Part shown: positions 1 through 8,585 of the stretch, piece by piece
Layout of the letters: each line of letters opens with the position of its first letter
Numbering within the stretch: the first letter of the stretch is position 1
DNA from: Streptomyces cinnamoneus
GTDB lineage: Bacteria; Actinomycetota; Actinomycetes; Streptomycetales; Streptomycetaceae
Length of the DNA: 64,000 bases
Assembly (NCBI RefSeq): GCF_014650495.1
Contig: NZ_BMVB01000007.1
Location: forward strand, 248,001-312,000
Direction: 5' to 3'
Position numbers and translations under genes: made by a program
The notes under the pieces: model-generated
Told to the model about the DNA's origin: nothing
Database searches by the model: none
The model's input: only the letters and a program-made list of their open reading frames with translations

Positions 1-2829
1 GTCGTACTCGCCGCTGGTGCTGTTCGGCGCGTCGGTGCTGCCGAGGGCGCGGAACTGGCCGGTGCTGCTGCCCGGTGCCTCGTTCGTGCCCGGCACTGGC
101 GGGAACTGGGCGGTGTCGCCCGGTCCGGCGGCCGGCGCGGGCTTGGCGAAGCGGCCCGTCGTGCTGTTCGGCGGCTCGGTCGCGTCCGTCACCGGCGGGA
201 ACTGGGCGGTGTCGCCCGGCCCCGCGGCCGGCGCCGGCATCGCGAAGCGGCCGGTGTTCTCCACGCCCTCGTCGTGACCGCGCGGGGCGTCCTGCCCGCC
301 GCGCGACGAACCGTCGGAGGACAGCGGCCAGTCGTCGACCCGGGCCTTGGGGCCCTTGGGACCCTTGCGGCCCGGACCACCGGCCGGCGGCGTCGCGTTG
401 CCCCAGCTCGGAGCGGCGGGCGCGGAGCCCGCGCCACCGCGGGCGGGAAGCTGCGGACGGCCGTTGCCACCGGCGGCGGGCGCCGCGGCGGGACCGCCGT
501 TGCCACGGGCCGGCAGGCCCGGGCGGCCGTCGCCGGCGGGCGGCGTGGTGTCGAAGAGGCTGCCCGCGGCCGCGCCACCGGACGGGCCGGGGCCCTGGCC
601 GGCCGGACCGCCGGAGCGCGGTGCCAGCGCCGGGCGCGGCCCGTTGCCCTGCACCTGACGGCGCTGCTGCTGGCCGCCGCCCGCGGCGGGAGCACCGCCG
701 GGGCCGCCGGCACCACCGGGGGCGCCCTGACCGGGAGCCGGCTTCTTGTGGCCCTGGGCCACGTCGACCGGCAGCATGACGAGCGCGGTGGTGCCGCCCG
801 AGTCGGACGGGCGCAGCTGGATGCGGATGCCGTGTCGCAGGGACAGGCGGCCGACCACGAACAGACCCATGCGTCGCGAGACGGAGACGTCCACGGTCGG
901 CGGGGAGGCGAGCCGCTCGTTGATCGCCGCGAGGTCGTCGGGCGAGAGGCCGATGCCGGTGTCGTGGATCTCCACGAGCACCCGGCCGTCGGGCAGCGCG
1001 TGACCGGTGACCTTGACCTTGGTCTGCGGGGAGGAGAACGAGGTCGCGTTCTCCAGCAGCTCGGCGAGGAGGTGCACGAGGTCGTTGACGACGCGGCCGG
1101 CGACCTCGGTCGGCGGCACGCCGCTCAGCTCGATGCGCTCGTACTGCTCCACCTCGGACGCGGCGGCACGGAGCACGTCGACGAGCGGGACCGGGCGGGT
1201 CCACCGTCGGCCGGGCTCCTCACCCGCGAGGACGAGGAGGTTTTCGCCGTTACGGCGCATGCGGGTCGCGAGGTGGTCCAGGCGGAACAGCGAGGACAGC
1301 TGGTCCGGGTCGGCCTCGCGGCTCTCCAGCTCGGAGATGAGCGAGAGCTGACGCTGGATGAGGCCCTGGCTTCGGCGCGAGAGGTTGGTGAACATCGCGT
1401 TGACGTTGCCTCGCAGAAGGGCCTGCTCGGCGGCGAGACGGACCGCTTCCTGGTGCACCTCGTCGAAGGCCGCGGCCACCTTTCCGATCTCGTCCCGGCT
1501 GTGCACACCGACGGACTCCACGGACGTGTCGACGTCCTGCGGGTCGGTCTCGGACAGCTGCTTGACGAGCTCGGGCAGACGTTCCTTGGCGACCTTCTGG
1601 GCGGTGTCCTGCAGTCGCCGCAGCGACCGCACCATGGACCGGGCGACGACGAAGGCGCCGACGAGCGAGATGCCGAGAACGAGGAGGATGAGGACACCGT
1701 TGAGGTACGCCTCGTTCTGCGCGTCCTCACGCAGCTCCTGAGCCTTCTGCTCCATCTGTGAGAGGAGCGTCAGCTCGATCTTGGCCATCTCCTCGATCTT
1801 GACGCTGTCCATGTCGTACCAGTCGCGGTACGTGGTCTTGTCGCCCTTGAACGCGTCGGTGTTGTTGCCGAAGGCCCGCTCGGCGAAGGTGTTCGCCGAG
1901 GTGACGTTGGTGTCGCCACCGTTGAGGGCCTTCAGCAGATCGGCGGAGTCGCCGGCCCGGATGGCGGTGAAGCGGCGCAGGGCCTCTTCCTCGTTGTCCA
2001 GGGCGGACTTGCCGTACTGGTGGTCGTTGGGCGAGATGTTCGCGCCCTTGGAGTTGGCGAGCGCGGCACTGATCATCGCGCGCTGGATGGAGGCGTACTC
2101 CTTGGCGGAGGAGAACGTCGCCAGCGCACGGGTCGCGGTGATCATCTCGCTGTTGCTGGTGGCCTGGGCCATGTCCTGGGACAGGGACAGCAGCGAGGTG
2201 ATGAGGGCGTTGTAGTTGCTGACCGTCTGCGCGATGTACTCGCGGTCGCTGACGTACGCCTTCTCCCGGATCGCCTTGATCTTGTCGAGCTGCTTGGTGA
2301 TGTCGACAAGGGTGGTCTGGACGCCGACCAGCGTGGGGTCGTCGGCCTTGGCCTTCTTGGTGGCGTCCCGGAACTGCTGGATCCGCTGGTCGGTCTTGAT
2401 CCGCGGAGCGATGACCTGGCCGTCGTCCTTGGGGTTGTTCGCGACGATCGGCCCCGCCGACTTGTCGCGCTCCTCCTGAAGGGCGTCGGCGAGCTGGGTC
2501 GCCTTGGTCGTCATCTCCACCAGCAGCTTCATGTGGTCGAGCTGGTCGACGTTCTGAAGCGAGGTCTGGATACGCAGGCCACCCAGGGTCGTCGCGGCGA
2601 CGACGGGGAGGGCGAGCAGGGAGACCAGACGGGTACTGATGCGCCAGTTGCGCAGGGCTATTCGTGAGCCCGGCCCGCTGGGTTCCTTCGCCTTCGGCTT
2701 CGGCTGTCCGGCGGGCTCGCTGCCGTTCGCTGCCTCGGCGGGCATGCCGACGGTCGTGCCGCGGTCGGTCGCACCGCGCGGCTCCGGCTCCGCCGCAGCG
2801 CTGCCATCCCTCTTGAAACGTCCCTGCAC
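1..2829 (-). CDS. cvnA1: Conservon sensor histidine kinase-like protein, CvnA1-like (3' end off window)
   Basis: Membrane signalling protein of the CvnA family, which in Streptomyces heads conservon operons (kinase-like protein, roadblock protein, DUF742 protein, small GTPase). Translation from GTG at 2829 gives 943 residues without a stop, so the C-terminus and any cvnBCD genes lie to the left. A basic N-terminus precedes TM1 (about 67-86), then an extracytoplasmic nitrate/nitrite-sensor-like domain, TM2 (about 375-395), a HAMP-like linker, and a HATPase domain with N-box LLENA, G1 DTGIG (about residue 623) and G2 MGLFVVGRL. The H-box region reads LDHLATRMRR. From about residue 690 the tail is Pro/Gly/Ala-rich and near its visible end repeats units such as GRFAKPAPAAGPGDTAQFPP. 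The start is supported by an AGAGG about 12 nt upstream. Family call firm; the cvn1 assignment rests on synteny with gltX. Confidence 0.85.
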   Translation of the reverse strand, partial: MQGRFKRDGSAAAEPEPRGATDRGTTVGMPAEAANGSEPAGQPKPKAKEPSGPGSRIALRNWRISTRLVSLLALPVVAATTLGGLRIQTSLQNVDQLDHMKLLVEMTTKATQLADALQEERDKSAGPIVANNPKDDGQVIAPRIKTDQRIQQFRDATKKAKADDPTLVGVQTTLVDITKQLDKIKAIREKAYVSDREYIAQTVSNYNALITSLLSLSQDMAQATSNSEMITATRALATFSSAKEYASIQRAMISAALANSKGANISPNDHQYGKSALDNEEEALRRFTAIRAGDSADLLKALNGGDTNVTSANTFAERAFGNNTDAFKGDKTTYRDWYDMDSVKIEEMAKIELTLLSQMEQKAQELREDAQNEAYLNGVLILLVLGISLVGAFVVARSMVRSLRRLQDTAQKVAKERLPELVKQLSETDPQDVDTSVESVGVHSRDEIGKVAAAFDEVHQEAVRLAAEQALLRGNVNAMFTNLSRRSQGLIQRQLSLISELESREADPDQLSSLFRLDHLATRMRRNGENLLVLAGEEPGRRWTRPVPLVDVLRAAASEVEQYERIELSGVPPTEVAGRVVNDLVHLLAELLENATSFSSPQTKVKVTGHALPDGRVLVEIHDTGIGLSPDDLAAINERLASPPTVDVSVSRRMGLFVVGRLSLRHGIRIQLRPSDSGGTTALVMLPVDVAQGHKKPAPGQGAPGGAGGPGGAPAAGGGQQQRRQVQGNGPRPALAPRSGGPAGQGPGPSGGAAAGSLFDTTPPAGDGRPGLPARGNGGPAAAPAAGGNGRPQLPARGGAGSAPAAPSWGNATPPAGGPGRKGPKGPKARVDDWPLSSDGSSRGGQDAPRGHDEGVENTGRFAMPAPAAGPGDTAQFPPVTDATEPPNSTTGRFAKPAPAAGPGDTAQFPPVPGTNEAPGSSTGQFRALGSTDAPNSTSGEYD

Positions 2830-3046
2830 TAGCGTCGCAACCTCTGGACCAGGCGTCCCGCCGGGTGAGCGGAGGGACGGTGTCGAGTCGTGGGGGGACC
2901 GCGGTGCCCCCCTGGCGGTCCCCGGAATTCCAGCACAGTGCCGGATCCCCCAACAAGGCCGGTGGGTGCCGCCCCGTGCGCCGTGACGCTGGGTGAGGAG
3001 CGCGGTGACACAGGGTAGAAGATTGGGCACCCTATGTCGGACTTAT

Positions 3047-3063
3047 CCCCATGAGTCATGGGG
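3047..3063. promoter_or_regulatory. 17-bp palindrome, possible operator upstream of cvnA1
   Basis: CCCCATGAGTCATGGGG is a perfect inverted repeat about a single central base, lying 218 nt upstream of the cvnA1 start and 247 nt upstream of the peptide gene. The symmetry suggests a dimeric regulator; the protein is unknown. Confidence 0.4.
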
Positions 3064-3183
3064 TCCTGCTCCACGGTCACCCCCTGTCCCAGTCGCCATG
3101 ATCAGGAGCGGAACGTCTGGTTCAGCCCTGCAATGTCCGTTTCGCGGGGGCGGAATGGCCGCCCGTTATGCCGCTTTTTTCGG

Positions 3184-3212
3184 TTGCGTCGTGAGCAAAC
3201 TCACAGTAAAGC
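3184..3212 (+). promoter_or_regulatory. Possible promoter for the 68-residue peptide gene
   Basis: TTGCGT (3184-3189) and TAAAGC (3207-3212) are separated by 17 nt, a passable vegetative promoter about 100 nt upstream of the GTG start. The -10 match is weak. Confidence 0.3.
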
Positions 3213-3309
3213 CGGGACTTGTCCCGCGTGCGAGGGGGGAAAGGCGCGCCTAGCCTGGTTCTTTACACAGCCGCCGAAACGCCAAGAACGACAACGCGAG
3301 GCACCCCCA

Positions 3310-3516
3310 GTGAAGACCGAGAACCCGGCGAAGCCGTCCCGCAAGACCGCCAACCCGCGCCGCACCACGCTCGCGCACCTCCAGGCCGCCGAGACGACGG
3401 GCCTCTTCGCCGTCGCCGAGCGCCCGGAGCACGCCCTGGAGCTCCCGCAGGCCACCGCCAACCCGCGCCGCACCGTCCTCATGACGGCCCCCGTGGTGCA
3501 GCTGCCCCAGGACTGA
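3310..3516 (+). CDS. Small repeat-containing hypothetical protein (68 aa)
   Basis: I do not recognise a family. GTG at 3310 has a GAGG seven nt upstream. The product is basic at the N-terminus, has no signal peptide, membrane segment or cysteine, and contains the motif TANPRRT twice (residues 13-19 and 49-55), each followed by a hydrophobic pair. The two copies are encoded by an identical 21-nt stretch (3346-3366 and 3454-3474), suggesting internal duplication. The acidic centre (AAETTGLFAVAERPEHALEL) could form a helix. It lies between divergent cvnA1 and the hydrolase-gltX operon, about 85 nt before the latter. No modification enzyme is nearby, so a RiPP precursor role is not supported. Confidence 0.6.
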   Translation: MKTENPAKPSRKTANPRRTTLAHLQAAETTGLFAVAERPEHALELPQATANPRRTVLMTAPVVQLPQD

Positions 3517-3553
3517 GCCCGGCGGCGCACGGGTCGCGCACGCCCCCCGCGAT

Positions 3554-3559
3554 AGCCTG
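3554..3559 (+). promoter_or_regulatory. Possible -10 element for the hydrolase-gltX operon
   Basis: TAGCCT in the context gcgaTAGCCTgagg fits a Streptomyces -10 hexamer about 45 nt before the hydrolase start. No clear -35 is seen. Confidence 0.3.
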
Positions 3560-3603
3560 AGGCGTCCGACTCCGGCCAATCAGACAAGGGGTACGAGCTT
3601 CCC

Positions 3604-4386
3604 GTGCGCATCGCCAGGTTCTCCATCGACGGAAACGTCGCGTTCGGCGTCGTAGAGGGGGACGCCTCCACCGAAGGCGGTCCGGTCCTCGACATCATCA
3701 AGGGGCACCCCTTCGCGGAATTCGAGCGCTCGGGGCAGAAGGTCCCGCTGAGCAAGGTGCGGCTGCTGCCGCCCGTGCTGCCCAACAAGGTCGTCGCCAT
3801 CGGCCGCAACTACGCCGAGCACGCCGCGGAGCTGGGCAACGAGGTGCCCGAGGTGCCCGTCACCTTCTTCAAGCCCTCCACGGCCGTCACCGGCCCCGGC
3901 GACCCGATCGCCTACCCCTCCTTCTCCAGCGAGCTCCACCACGAGGCCGAGCTCGCCGTCGTCATCGGCCGCATGTGCCGCGAGGTCCCGCGCGAGCGCG
4001 TCAAGGACGTCATCCTCGGCTACACCTGCGCCAACGACGTCACCGCGCGTGACGTCCAGCAGCGCGAGAAGCAGTGGGCCCGGGCCAAGGGCTTCGACAC
4101 CTCCTGCCCGCTCGGCCCCTGGATCGAGACCGAGCTCGACCCGAGCGACCTCGGGATCATGTGCACCGTGAACGGTGAACAGCGCCAGCTGGGCCGCACG
4201 AGCGACATGGTGCGCTCCATCGAGGACCTGATCGTCCACATCACCGAGGCGATGACGCTGCTCCCCGGCGACGTCGTCCTCACCGGCACCCCGGCCGGCG
4301 TCGGACCCCTCAACGTCGGCGACGAGGTCGCCGTCACCATCGAAGGCATCGGCACTCTCACCAACAAGGTGATCAAGCGTGGCTAA
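3604..4386 (+). CDS. Fumarylacetoacetate hydrolase family protein
   Basis: Cytosolic metal-dependent hydrolase or isomerase of the FAH superfamily (260 aa), whose members cleave or decarboxylate beta-diketo acids such as acylpyruvates; the substrate cannot be read from sequence. The core is typical: [28 protein letters not shown], the metal-binding [11 protein letters not shown], the [14 protein letters not shown] segment with its Asp ligand, and the C-terminal [18 protein letters not shown] at 3604 follows an AAGGGG about 12 nt upstream. Its stop overlaps the gltX start by 8 nt, so the two are translationally coupled. Family certain, physiological role open. Confidence 0.9.
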   Translation: MRIARFSIDGNVAFGVVEGDASTEGGPVLDIIKGHPFAEFERSGQKVPLSKVRLLPPVLPNKVVAIGRNYAEHAAELGNEVPEVPVTFFKPSTAVTGPGDPIAYPSFSSELHHEAELAVVIGRMCREVPRERVKDVILGYTCANDVTARDVQQREKQWARAKGFDTSCPLGPWIETELDPSDLGIMCTVNGEQRQLGRTSDMVRSIEDLIVHITEAMTLLPGDVVLTGTPAGVGPLNVGDEVAVTIEGIGTLTNKVIKRG

Positions 4387-5854
4387 CGCGAACGTCCGCG
4401 TACGTTTCTGTCCCTCGCCGACCGGCAACCCCCACGTGGGCCTGGTCCGCACCGCCCTCTTCAACTGGGCGTTCGCCCGCCACCACGGCGGCACCCTCGT
4501 CTTCCGCATCGAGGACACCGACGCGGCGCGCGACTCCGAGGAGTCCTACGAGCAGCTGCTCGACGCCATGCGCTGGCTGGGCCTCGACTGGGACGAGGGC
4601 CCCGAGGTGGGCGGCCCCCACGCGCCGTACCGCCAGTCGCAGCGCATGGACCTCTACAAGGACGTCGCCGCCAAGCTGCTGGAGGCCGGCCACGCCTACT
4701 ACTGCTACTGCACCACCGAGGAGCTCGACGAGCGCCGCGAGGCCGCCCGTGCCGCCGGCAAGCCGTCCGGCTACGACGGCAAGTGCCGCGAGGTCGGCGC
4801 CGAGCTGAAGGCGCAGTACGAGCGCGAGGACCGCAAGCCGATCGTCCGCTTCCGGATGCCCGACGAGGCGATCACCTTCACCGACCTGGTCCGCGGCGAG
4901 CTGACCTTCACCCCGGAGAACGTGCCCGACTTCGGCATCGTCCGGGCCAACGGCGCCCCGCTCTACACGCTCGTCAACCCCGTCGACGACGCGCTGATGG
5001 AGATCACCCACGTCCTGCGCGGCGAGGACCTGCTCTCCTCCACCCCCCGCCAGGTCGCCCTCTACCGGGCGCTCGCGCAGATCGGCGTCGGCAACGGCAG
5101 CACGCCGTCCTTCGGCCACCTGCCGTACGTGATGGGCGAGGGCAACAAGAAGCTCTCCAAGCGCGACCCGCAGTCCTCCCTGAACCTCTACCGGGAGCGC
5201 GGCTTCCTCCGCGAGGGCCTGCTCAACTATCTCTCGCTGCTCGGCTGGTCCCTCTCCGCCGACCAGGACATCTTCACGATGGACGAGATGGTCGCGGCGT
5301 TCGACGTCAAGGACGTCAACGCCAACCCGGCCCGCTTCGACCTCAAGAAGTGCGAAGCGATCAACGCCGACCACATCCGCCGGATGGACCCGAAGGCGTT
5401 CGCCGACGCCTGCACCCCCTGGCTGCGGGCCCCGCACGCCAACTGGGCGCCGGAGAAGTTCGACCAGGCGGCCTGGGACGCCATCGCACCGCACGCCCAG
5501 ACCCGCGTGACCGTCCTCTCCGACATCACCGCCAACGTCGACTTCCTCTTCCTGGACGAGCCGGCCCGGGACGAGGCGTCCTGGACCAAGGCCATGAAGG
5601 AGGGCTCGGACGCCCTGCTGCGCACGGCCCGCGCCAAGCTGGCCGAGGCCGAGTGGAACGCGGACGCCATCAAGGCCGCCGTCGTCGCCGCGGGCGAGGA
5701 GCACGGCCTCAAGCTCGGCAAGGCCCAGGCGCCGGTCCGGGTGGCCGTCACGGGCCGCACCGTCGGCCTCCCGCTCTTCGAGTCCCTCGAAGTGCTCGGC
5801 CGTGAGCGCACCCTGACGCGCATCGACGCCGCCCTGGCGAAGCTCGCGGGCTGA
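4379..5854 (+). CDS. gltX: Glutamyl-tRNA synthetase
   Basis: Class I aminoacyl-tRNA synthetase charging tRNA-Glu (491 aa). The HIGH-type motif is [18 protein letters not shown] near the N-terminus and the KMSKS-type loop is [11 protein letters not shown] at about residues 258-268. It also has the family's [11 protein letters not shown] segment and the [13 protein letters not shown] motif. In actinomycetes this enzyme is normally non-discriminating and also loads Glu onto tRNA-Gln for later amidation by GatCAB. The GTG start overlaps the preceding hydrolase. A strong hairpin follows, then an operon of Gln and Glu tRNAs, its presumed substrates. Confidence 0.98.
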   Translation: MANANVRVRFCPSPTGNPHVGLVRTALFNWAFARHHGGTLVFRIEDTDAARDSEESYEQLLDAMRWLGLDWDEGPEVGGPHAPYRQSQRMDLYKDVAAKLLEAGHAYYCYCTTEELDERREAARAAGKPSGYDGKCREVGAELKAQYEREDRKPIVRFRMPDEAITFTDLVRGELTFTPENVPDFGIVRANGAPLYTLVNPVDDALMEITHVLRGEDLLSSTPRQVALYRALAQIGVGNGSTPSFGHLPYVMGEGNKKLSKRDPQSSLNLYRERGFLREGLLNYLSLLGWSLSADQDIFTMDEMVAAFDVKDVNANPARFDLKKCEAINADHIRRMDPKAFADACTPWLRAPHANWAPEKFDQAAWDAIAPHAQTRVTVLSDITANVDFLFLDEPARDEASWTKAMKEGSDALLRTARAKLAEAEWNADAIKAAVVAAGEEHGLKLGKAQAPVRVAVTGRTVGLPLFESLEVLGRERTLTRIDAALAKLAG

Positions 5855-5874
5855 CGTCCCGCACGTCCCGCAGT

Positions 5875-5912
5875 ACGGGGCCCGGCAGCCTGCACAGGCC
5901 GCCGGGCCCCGT
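5875..5912 (+). terminator. Hairpin terminator after gltX
   Basis: ACGGGGCCCGGC (5875-5886) pairs with GCCGGGCCCCGT (5901-5912). No U-tract follows, which is common in high-GC actinomycetes. Confidence 0.75.
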
Positions 5913-5949
5913 GCGTACGGCCGCCCGGGCACCAGGCGGGTTATCGATT

Positions 5950-5978
5950 TTGGACCCCCGTCCACCTTCGGGTAATGT
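5950..5978 (+). promoter_or_regulatory. Vegetative promoter of the tRNA operon
   Basis: TTGGAC (5950-5955) and TAATGT (5973-5978) with a 17-nt spacer form one of the best consensus-like promoters in the window, 86 nt upstream of the first tRNA. Confidence 0.75.
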
Positions 5979-6063
5979 TCTTCCTGCGCCGCCCGGGAGG
6001 GCCGAGAGGCCGGAGCGGAGGGCGCAAGCCGGACAAGACCCCTTACGGGGGGTGGAGTTACGG

Positions 6064-6135
6064 TGGGGTATGGTGTAATTGGCAGCACGAGGGTTTCTGG
6101 TTCCCTTAGTCTAGGTTCGAGTCCTGGTACCCCAG
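6064..6135 (+). tRNA. tRNA-Gln (CTG)
   Basis: 72 nt. Acceptor TGGGGTA pairs with TACCCCA, discriminator G, no encoded CCA. The anticodon loop TTCTGGT gives anticodon CTG; T-loop TTCGAGT. Identical to the second copy at 6418. First gene of a five-tRNA operon. Confidence 0.97.
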
Positions 6136-6216
6136 CCAGAGAAAATCCACTGGAAATTCTCTGGCAAAACTACTGATAAAGTAGTCACCGCGCGAAAGCG
6201 CAAAAGCGAAGTGCAA

Positions 6217-6289
6217 GCCCCCGTTGTGTAGCGGCCTAGCACGCCGCCCTCTCAAGGCGGTAGCGCCGGTTCGAATCCGGTCGGGGGTA
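6217..6289 (+). tRNA. tRNA-Glu (CTC), copy 1
   Basis: 73 nt. Acceptor GCCCCCG/CGGGGGT, anticodon stem CCGCC/GGCGG around loop CTCTCAA, T-loop TTCGAAT, discriminator A, no encoded CCA. One of three identical copies. Confidence 0.97.
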
Positions 6290-6328
6290 CTGATTCCTGA
6301 GAGGGTGACCTCAAAGGGAATCGCTAGG

Positions 6329-6401
6329 GCCCCCGTTGTGTAGCGGCCTAGCACGCCGCCCTCTCAAGGCGGTAGCGCCGGTTCGAATCCGGTCGGGGGT
6401 A
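6329..6401 (+). tRNA. tRNA-Glu (CTC), copy 2
   Basis: 73 nt, identical to the copy at 6217. The 39-nt spacer before it differs from the other spacers, so the copies are separate duplications of the mature tRNA and not of a larger unit. Confidence 0.97.
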
Positions 6402-6417
6402 CTGGGTAAAACCACCA

Positions 6418-6489
6418 TGGGGTATGGTGTAATTGGCAGCACGAGGGTTTCTGGTTCCCTTAGTCTAGGTTCGAGTCCTGGTACCCCAG
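6418..6489 (+). tRNA. tRNA-Gln (CTG), copy 2
   Basis: 72 nt, identical to the tRNA at 6064. It follows the second Glu tRNA after only 16 nt. Confidence 0.97.
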
Positions 6490-6529
6490 CGCAGATTGCT
6501 TTCCGAGTCTGCAAGGAAAACAAAAGCAA

Positions 6530-6602
6530 GCCCCCGTTGTGTAGCGGCCTAGCACGCCGCCCTCTCAAGGCGGTAGCGCCGGTTCGAATCCGGTCGGGGG
6601 TA
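6530..6602 (+). tRNA. tRNA-Glu (CTC), copy 3
   Basis: 73 nt, identical to the other two Glu tRNAs. Last gene of the array, followed within 10 nt by a terminator. Confidence 0.97.
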
Positions 6603-6611
6603 CGTGAAGAG

Positions 6612-6644
6612 AAATGCCCCTCGCTTCGGCGGGGGGCATTTTTT
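6612..6644 (+). terminator. Rho-independent terminator of the tRNA operon
   Basis: AAATGCCCC and GGGGCATTT arms around a TCGCTTCGGCGG-type loop, ending in a run of T. A classic intrinsic terminator, about 45 nt before the next gene. Confidence 0.9.
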
Positions 6645-6688
6645 CATGCGTCCTTCCCCCGCCCCGGAGGCGGCGGGATAATCCCCGC

Positions 6689-7603
6689 ATGGTCCATCCG
6701 CACGGCGTGCGCCGCCGGGTCCACGTCGGTGATCTCCAACCCGGCGACCACGCGTGCCTGCTGTTCGAGTCGGACGAGGAGCGGGCGTCGATCCTGCGGG
6801 ACTTCGTCCTCGGGGGACTGGACGCCGAGGACAAGATCCTCTACCTGAGCGGTGCGGAGAGCCCGGACGGCCCCGGCGTCCTGTGGGACGAATGCCGGAT
6901 CACCACCGTGCCCGGTGGGCTGGCCGACCGCGTGGAGATCGTACGGCTGGCCGAATTCCTCTCCGTCACGGGCCAGTTGGAGCCCGCCGCGCTCATGCGG
7001 CGGCTGCGGACCGCCGCCGCGCGCTCCCGCGAGGAGGGTTACCGGGCCCTACGGGTCGCCGGCGACCCGTGCGCCGCCCTGTGCGACGACGAGCACAGCG
7101 CCATCGGCGGCCCCGGCGTCGCCCGGCTGCTGCGGTACGAGGCGTTACTCGCGAAGGAGTTCAGCTCCGGCGGCGCGCTGGCCGTCTGCCAGTACGACAT
7201 CCGCCGCTGCGAACCGGCCGCGCTGGACGCCTTCGCGTCCGCACACGCCCGGAGCGTCGAAGCGGATCCCCTCGTCCGGACGGCCGAACTCGTCGTCGTG
7301 CGCACCTACCGCCCCCAGGGGCTGCGCATAGAGGGCGTCGTCGACGCCGGCTCCCACCGGCGGCTGCGCGACGCCCTGCGGTCGGTGGCCGGCGTCCGCG
7401 GCGATGTCCGCCTGGAGATGTCCGGGGTGGAATTCCTGGACCTCGGGGGCCTGCGGCTGCTGATGACCTTCGCCCGGGCCCGCGCCGCCCGGCACGCCAC
7501 CGTCGAGCTGAGCGGGCTGCCGCCGCACCTGTTGCACGTCATCACCCTCGTCGGCTGGGACCGCACCCCGGGCCTCCGGCTGGGGGCCGTGCATGCCTGC
7601 TGA
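6689..7603 (+). CDS. MEDS domain plus STAS domain signalling protein
   Basis: 304 aa. The N-terminal 170 or so residues (VHVGDLQPGDHACLLFESDEER...) form a MEDS/DcmR-type sensory domain. The C-terminal part (LRIEGVVDAGSHRRLRDAL...MSGVEFLDLGGLRLL) is a STAS anti-anti-sigma domain. The usual phosphorylatable Ser of the D-S-S/T-G motif is replaced: the loop reads FLDLGGL, so classical RsbV-type phosphoswitching looks lost. ATG at 6689 is chosen over an upstream in-frame ATG because GATAAT ends six nt before it and no Shine-Dalgarno is present, suggesting a leaderless mRNA. It overlaps the next MEDS gene by 11 nt. Likely a partner-switching input module; the target sigma factor is unknown. Confidence 0.8.
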   Translation: MVHPHGVRRRVHVGDLQPGDHACLLFESDEERASILRDFVLGGLDAEDKILYLSGAESPDGPGVLWDECRITTVPGGLADRVEIVRLAEFLSVTGQLEPAALMRRLRTAAARSREEGYRALRVAGDPCAALCDDEHSAIGGPGVARLLRYEALLAKEFSSGGALAVCQYDIRRCEPAALDAFASAHARSVEADPLVRTAELVVVRTYRPQGLRIEGVVDAGSHRRLRDALRSVAGVRGDVRLEMSGVEFLDLGGLRLLMTFARARAARHATVELSGLPPHLLHVITLVGWDRTPGLRLGAVHAC

Positions 7604-8585
7604 GGGGTCCGGCTTCGTCCATCACGCCTGCCTGTACGGGAGTGACGCGGAGTTCCTGGCGATGGCCGTGCCGTTCGTGACCGCCGGCCTCGCGGCGGGG
7701 GAGCCCGTCCTGGCCGCGACGACGCCCGCCAACATCGAGCTGCTCCGCCAGGCCCTGGGGGAGCGGGCGCACGCCCTGGACACGGCCGAGACGGCCTACT
7801 TCGGCCGCCGGCCCGTGGAGCGGGTCACGGCCTTCCTGCGTTACCACGACCACCGCACCCGGCCCGGACGCCGGACCCGGATGATCGCCGAGCCGGTGTG
7901 GGGCGGGAAGTCCGCCCGTCAGGTCGCCGAGTGGAAGCGGATGGAATCCGGGCTCAACGTGCTGCTGGCGGGCCTGCCGGTGTGGATGATCTGCCCGTGC
8001 GACACCCGGAGCGTGCCGCGGGACGTGGCCCAGGCCGCCTGCGCCACCCACCCGGCTCGGATGGACGGCGAGCGGCTGATCCCCTGCGGGACCTACGCCG
8101 ACCCGGGCGACTACGCGGCCGGCGTCCAGCTGCCGCGCATCGCGGTCCCCGCCGGGGCGGCCCGTACGGGCCCCACGGAGCTGCTGGCCGACGTGCGGCT
8201 CTTCGCCCGCGCCCGGGCCGTCGCGGGCGGCCTGACCGGCGAGCGGCTGTCCCTGGCCGTCCTGGCCGTCTGCGAGGCAGCCGGCTACCTGCTGGGCCCG
8301 CGGGGCGCGCGGGTGGCACTGCGGGGCTGGGAGGAGCCGGGAGCGCTGGCGTACGAGCTGCTGCGCACGCACGAGGGGACCGGCGGCGCCGCGGAGCCCG
8401 TGCCGGTCTTCGCCGGCTTCCGGCCGCCCGGGGATGCGGCGGGGCCGGAGGACGGGCTCTGGCTGGCCCGGTCGCTGAGCGAGTCCCTGGACGTCCAGGC
8501 CCGGGGGGCGCTGACCCGTCTGACGCTGCGCGTGGCAGGCCCCGGGAACGCGGAGAGACTTCCCCCGCCCCGCCCCTTCCCGTAA
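7593..8585 (+). CDS. MEDS domain plus degenerate anti-sigma kinase-like protein
   Basis: 330 aa. The N-terminus (FVHHACLYGSDAEFLAMAVPFVTAGLAAGEPVLAATT) is a MEDS domain. The C-terminal part resembles the RsbW/RsbA-type HATPase fold: LAVLAVCEAAGYLL occupies the N-box position but lacks the catalytic Asn, and DGLWLARSLSESLDVQ fits the G2-like segment. ATP binding is therefore doubtful. Overlap with the upstream MEDS-STAS gene implies a co-translated pair. The last residues (RPFP) and the TAA come from a repeat element shared with the end of thiD. Confidence 0.75.
   Translation: MPAEGSGFVHHACLYGSDAEFLAMAVPFVTAGLAAGEPVLAATTPANIELLRQALGERAHALDTAETAYFGRRPVERVTAFLRYHDHRTRPGRRTRMIAEPVWGGKSARQVAEWKRMESGLNVLLAGLPVWMICPCDTRSVPRDVAQAACATHPARMDGERLIPCGTYADPGDYAAGVQLPRIAVPAGAARTGPTELLADVRLFARARAVAGGLTGERLSLAVLAVCEAAGYLLGPRGARVALRGWEEPGALAYELLRTHEGTGGAAEPVPVFAGFRPPGDAAGPEDGLWLARSLSESLDVQARGALTRLTLRVAGPGNAERLPPPRPFP

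Larger units (their letters stand above)
2830..3309. other. 480-nt intergenic region with a 17-bp palindrome
   Basis: No convincing gene. The region separates divergent cvnA1 and the 68-residue peptide gene. It holds the 17-bp palindrome CCCCATGAGTCATGGGG (3047-3063) and a short inverted repeat CGGGAC-TT-GTCCCG (3212-3225). It should contain the promoters of both flanking genes. Confidence 0.6.

Noticed and set aside
274..1761. Long plus-strand ORF of 495 codons over cvnA1
   Set aside because: It is antisense to the kinase, has no known motif, and its length reflects high GC content; the minus-strand frame carries the HATPase boxes.
3310..3516. RiPP precursor hypothesis for the TANPRRT peptide
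   Set aside because: No Cys, no Ser/Thr-rich core, no modification, protease or export gene nearby.
4373..6088. 571-codon minus-strand ORF opposite gltX
   Set aside because: Low-complexity Val/Gly/Leu/Arg composition typical of an antisense shadow; gltX has all catalytic motifs.
7593..8585. Functional histidine kinase
   Set aside because: N-box Asn and a clear G1 box are missing, and no H-box is seen; called degenerate instead.
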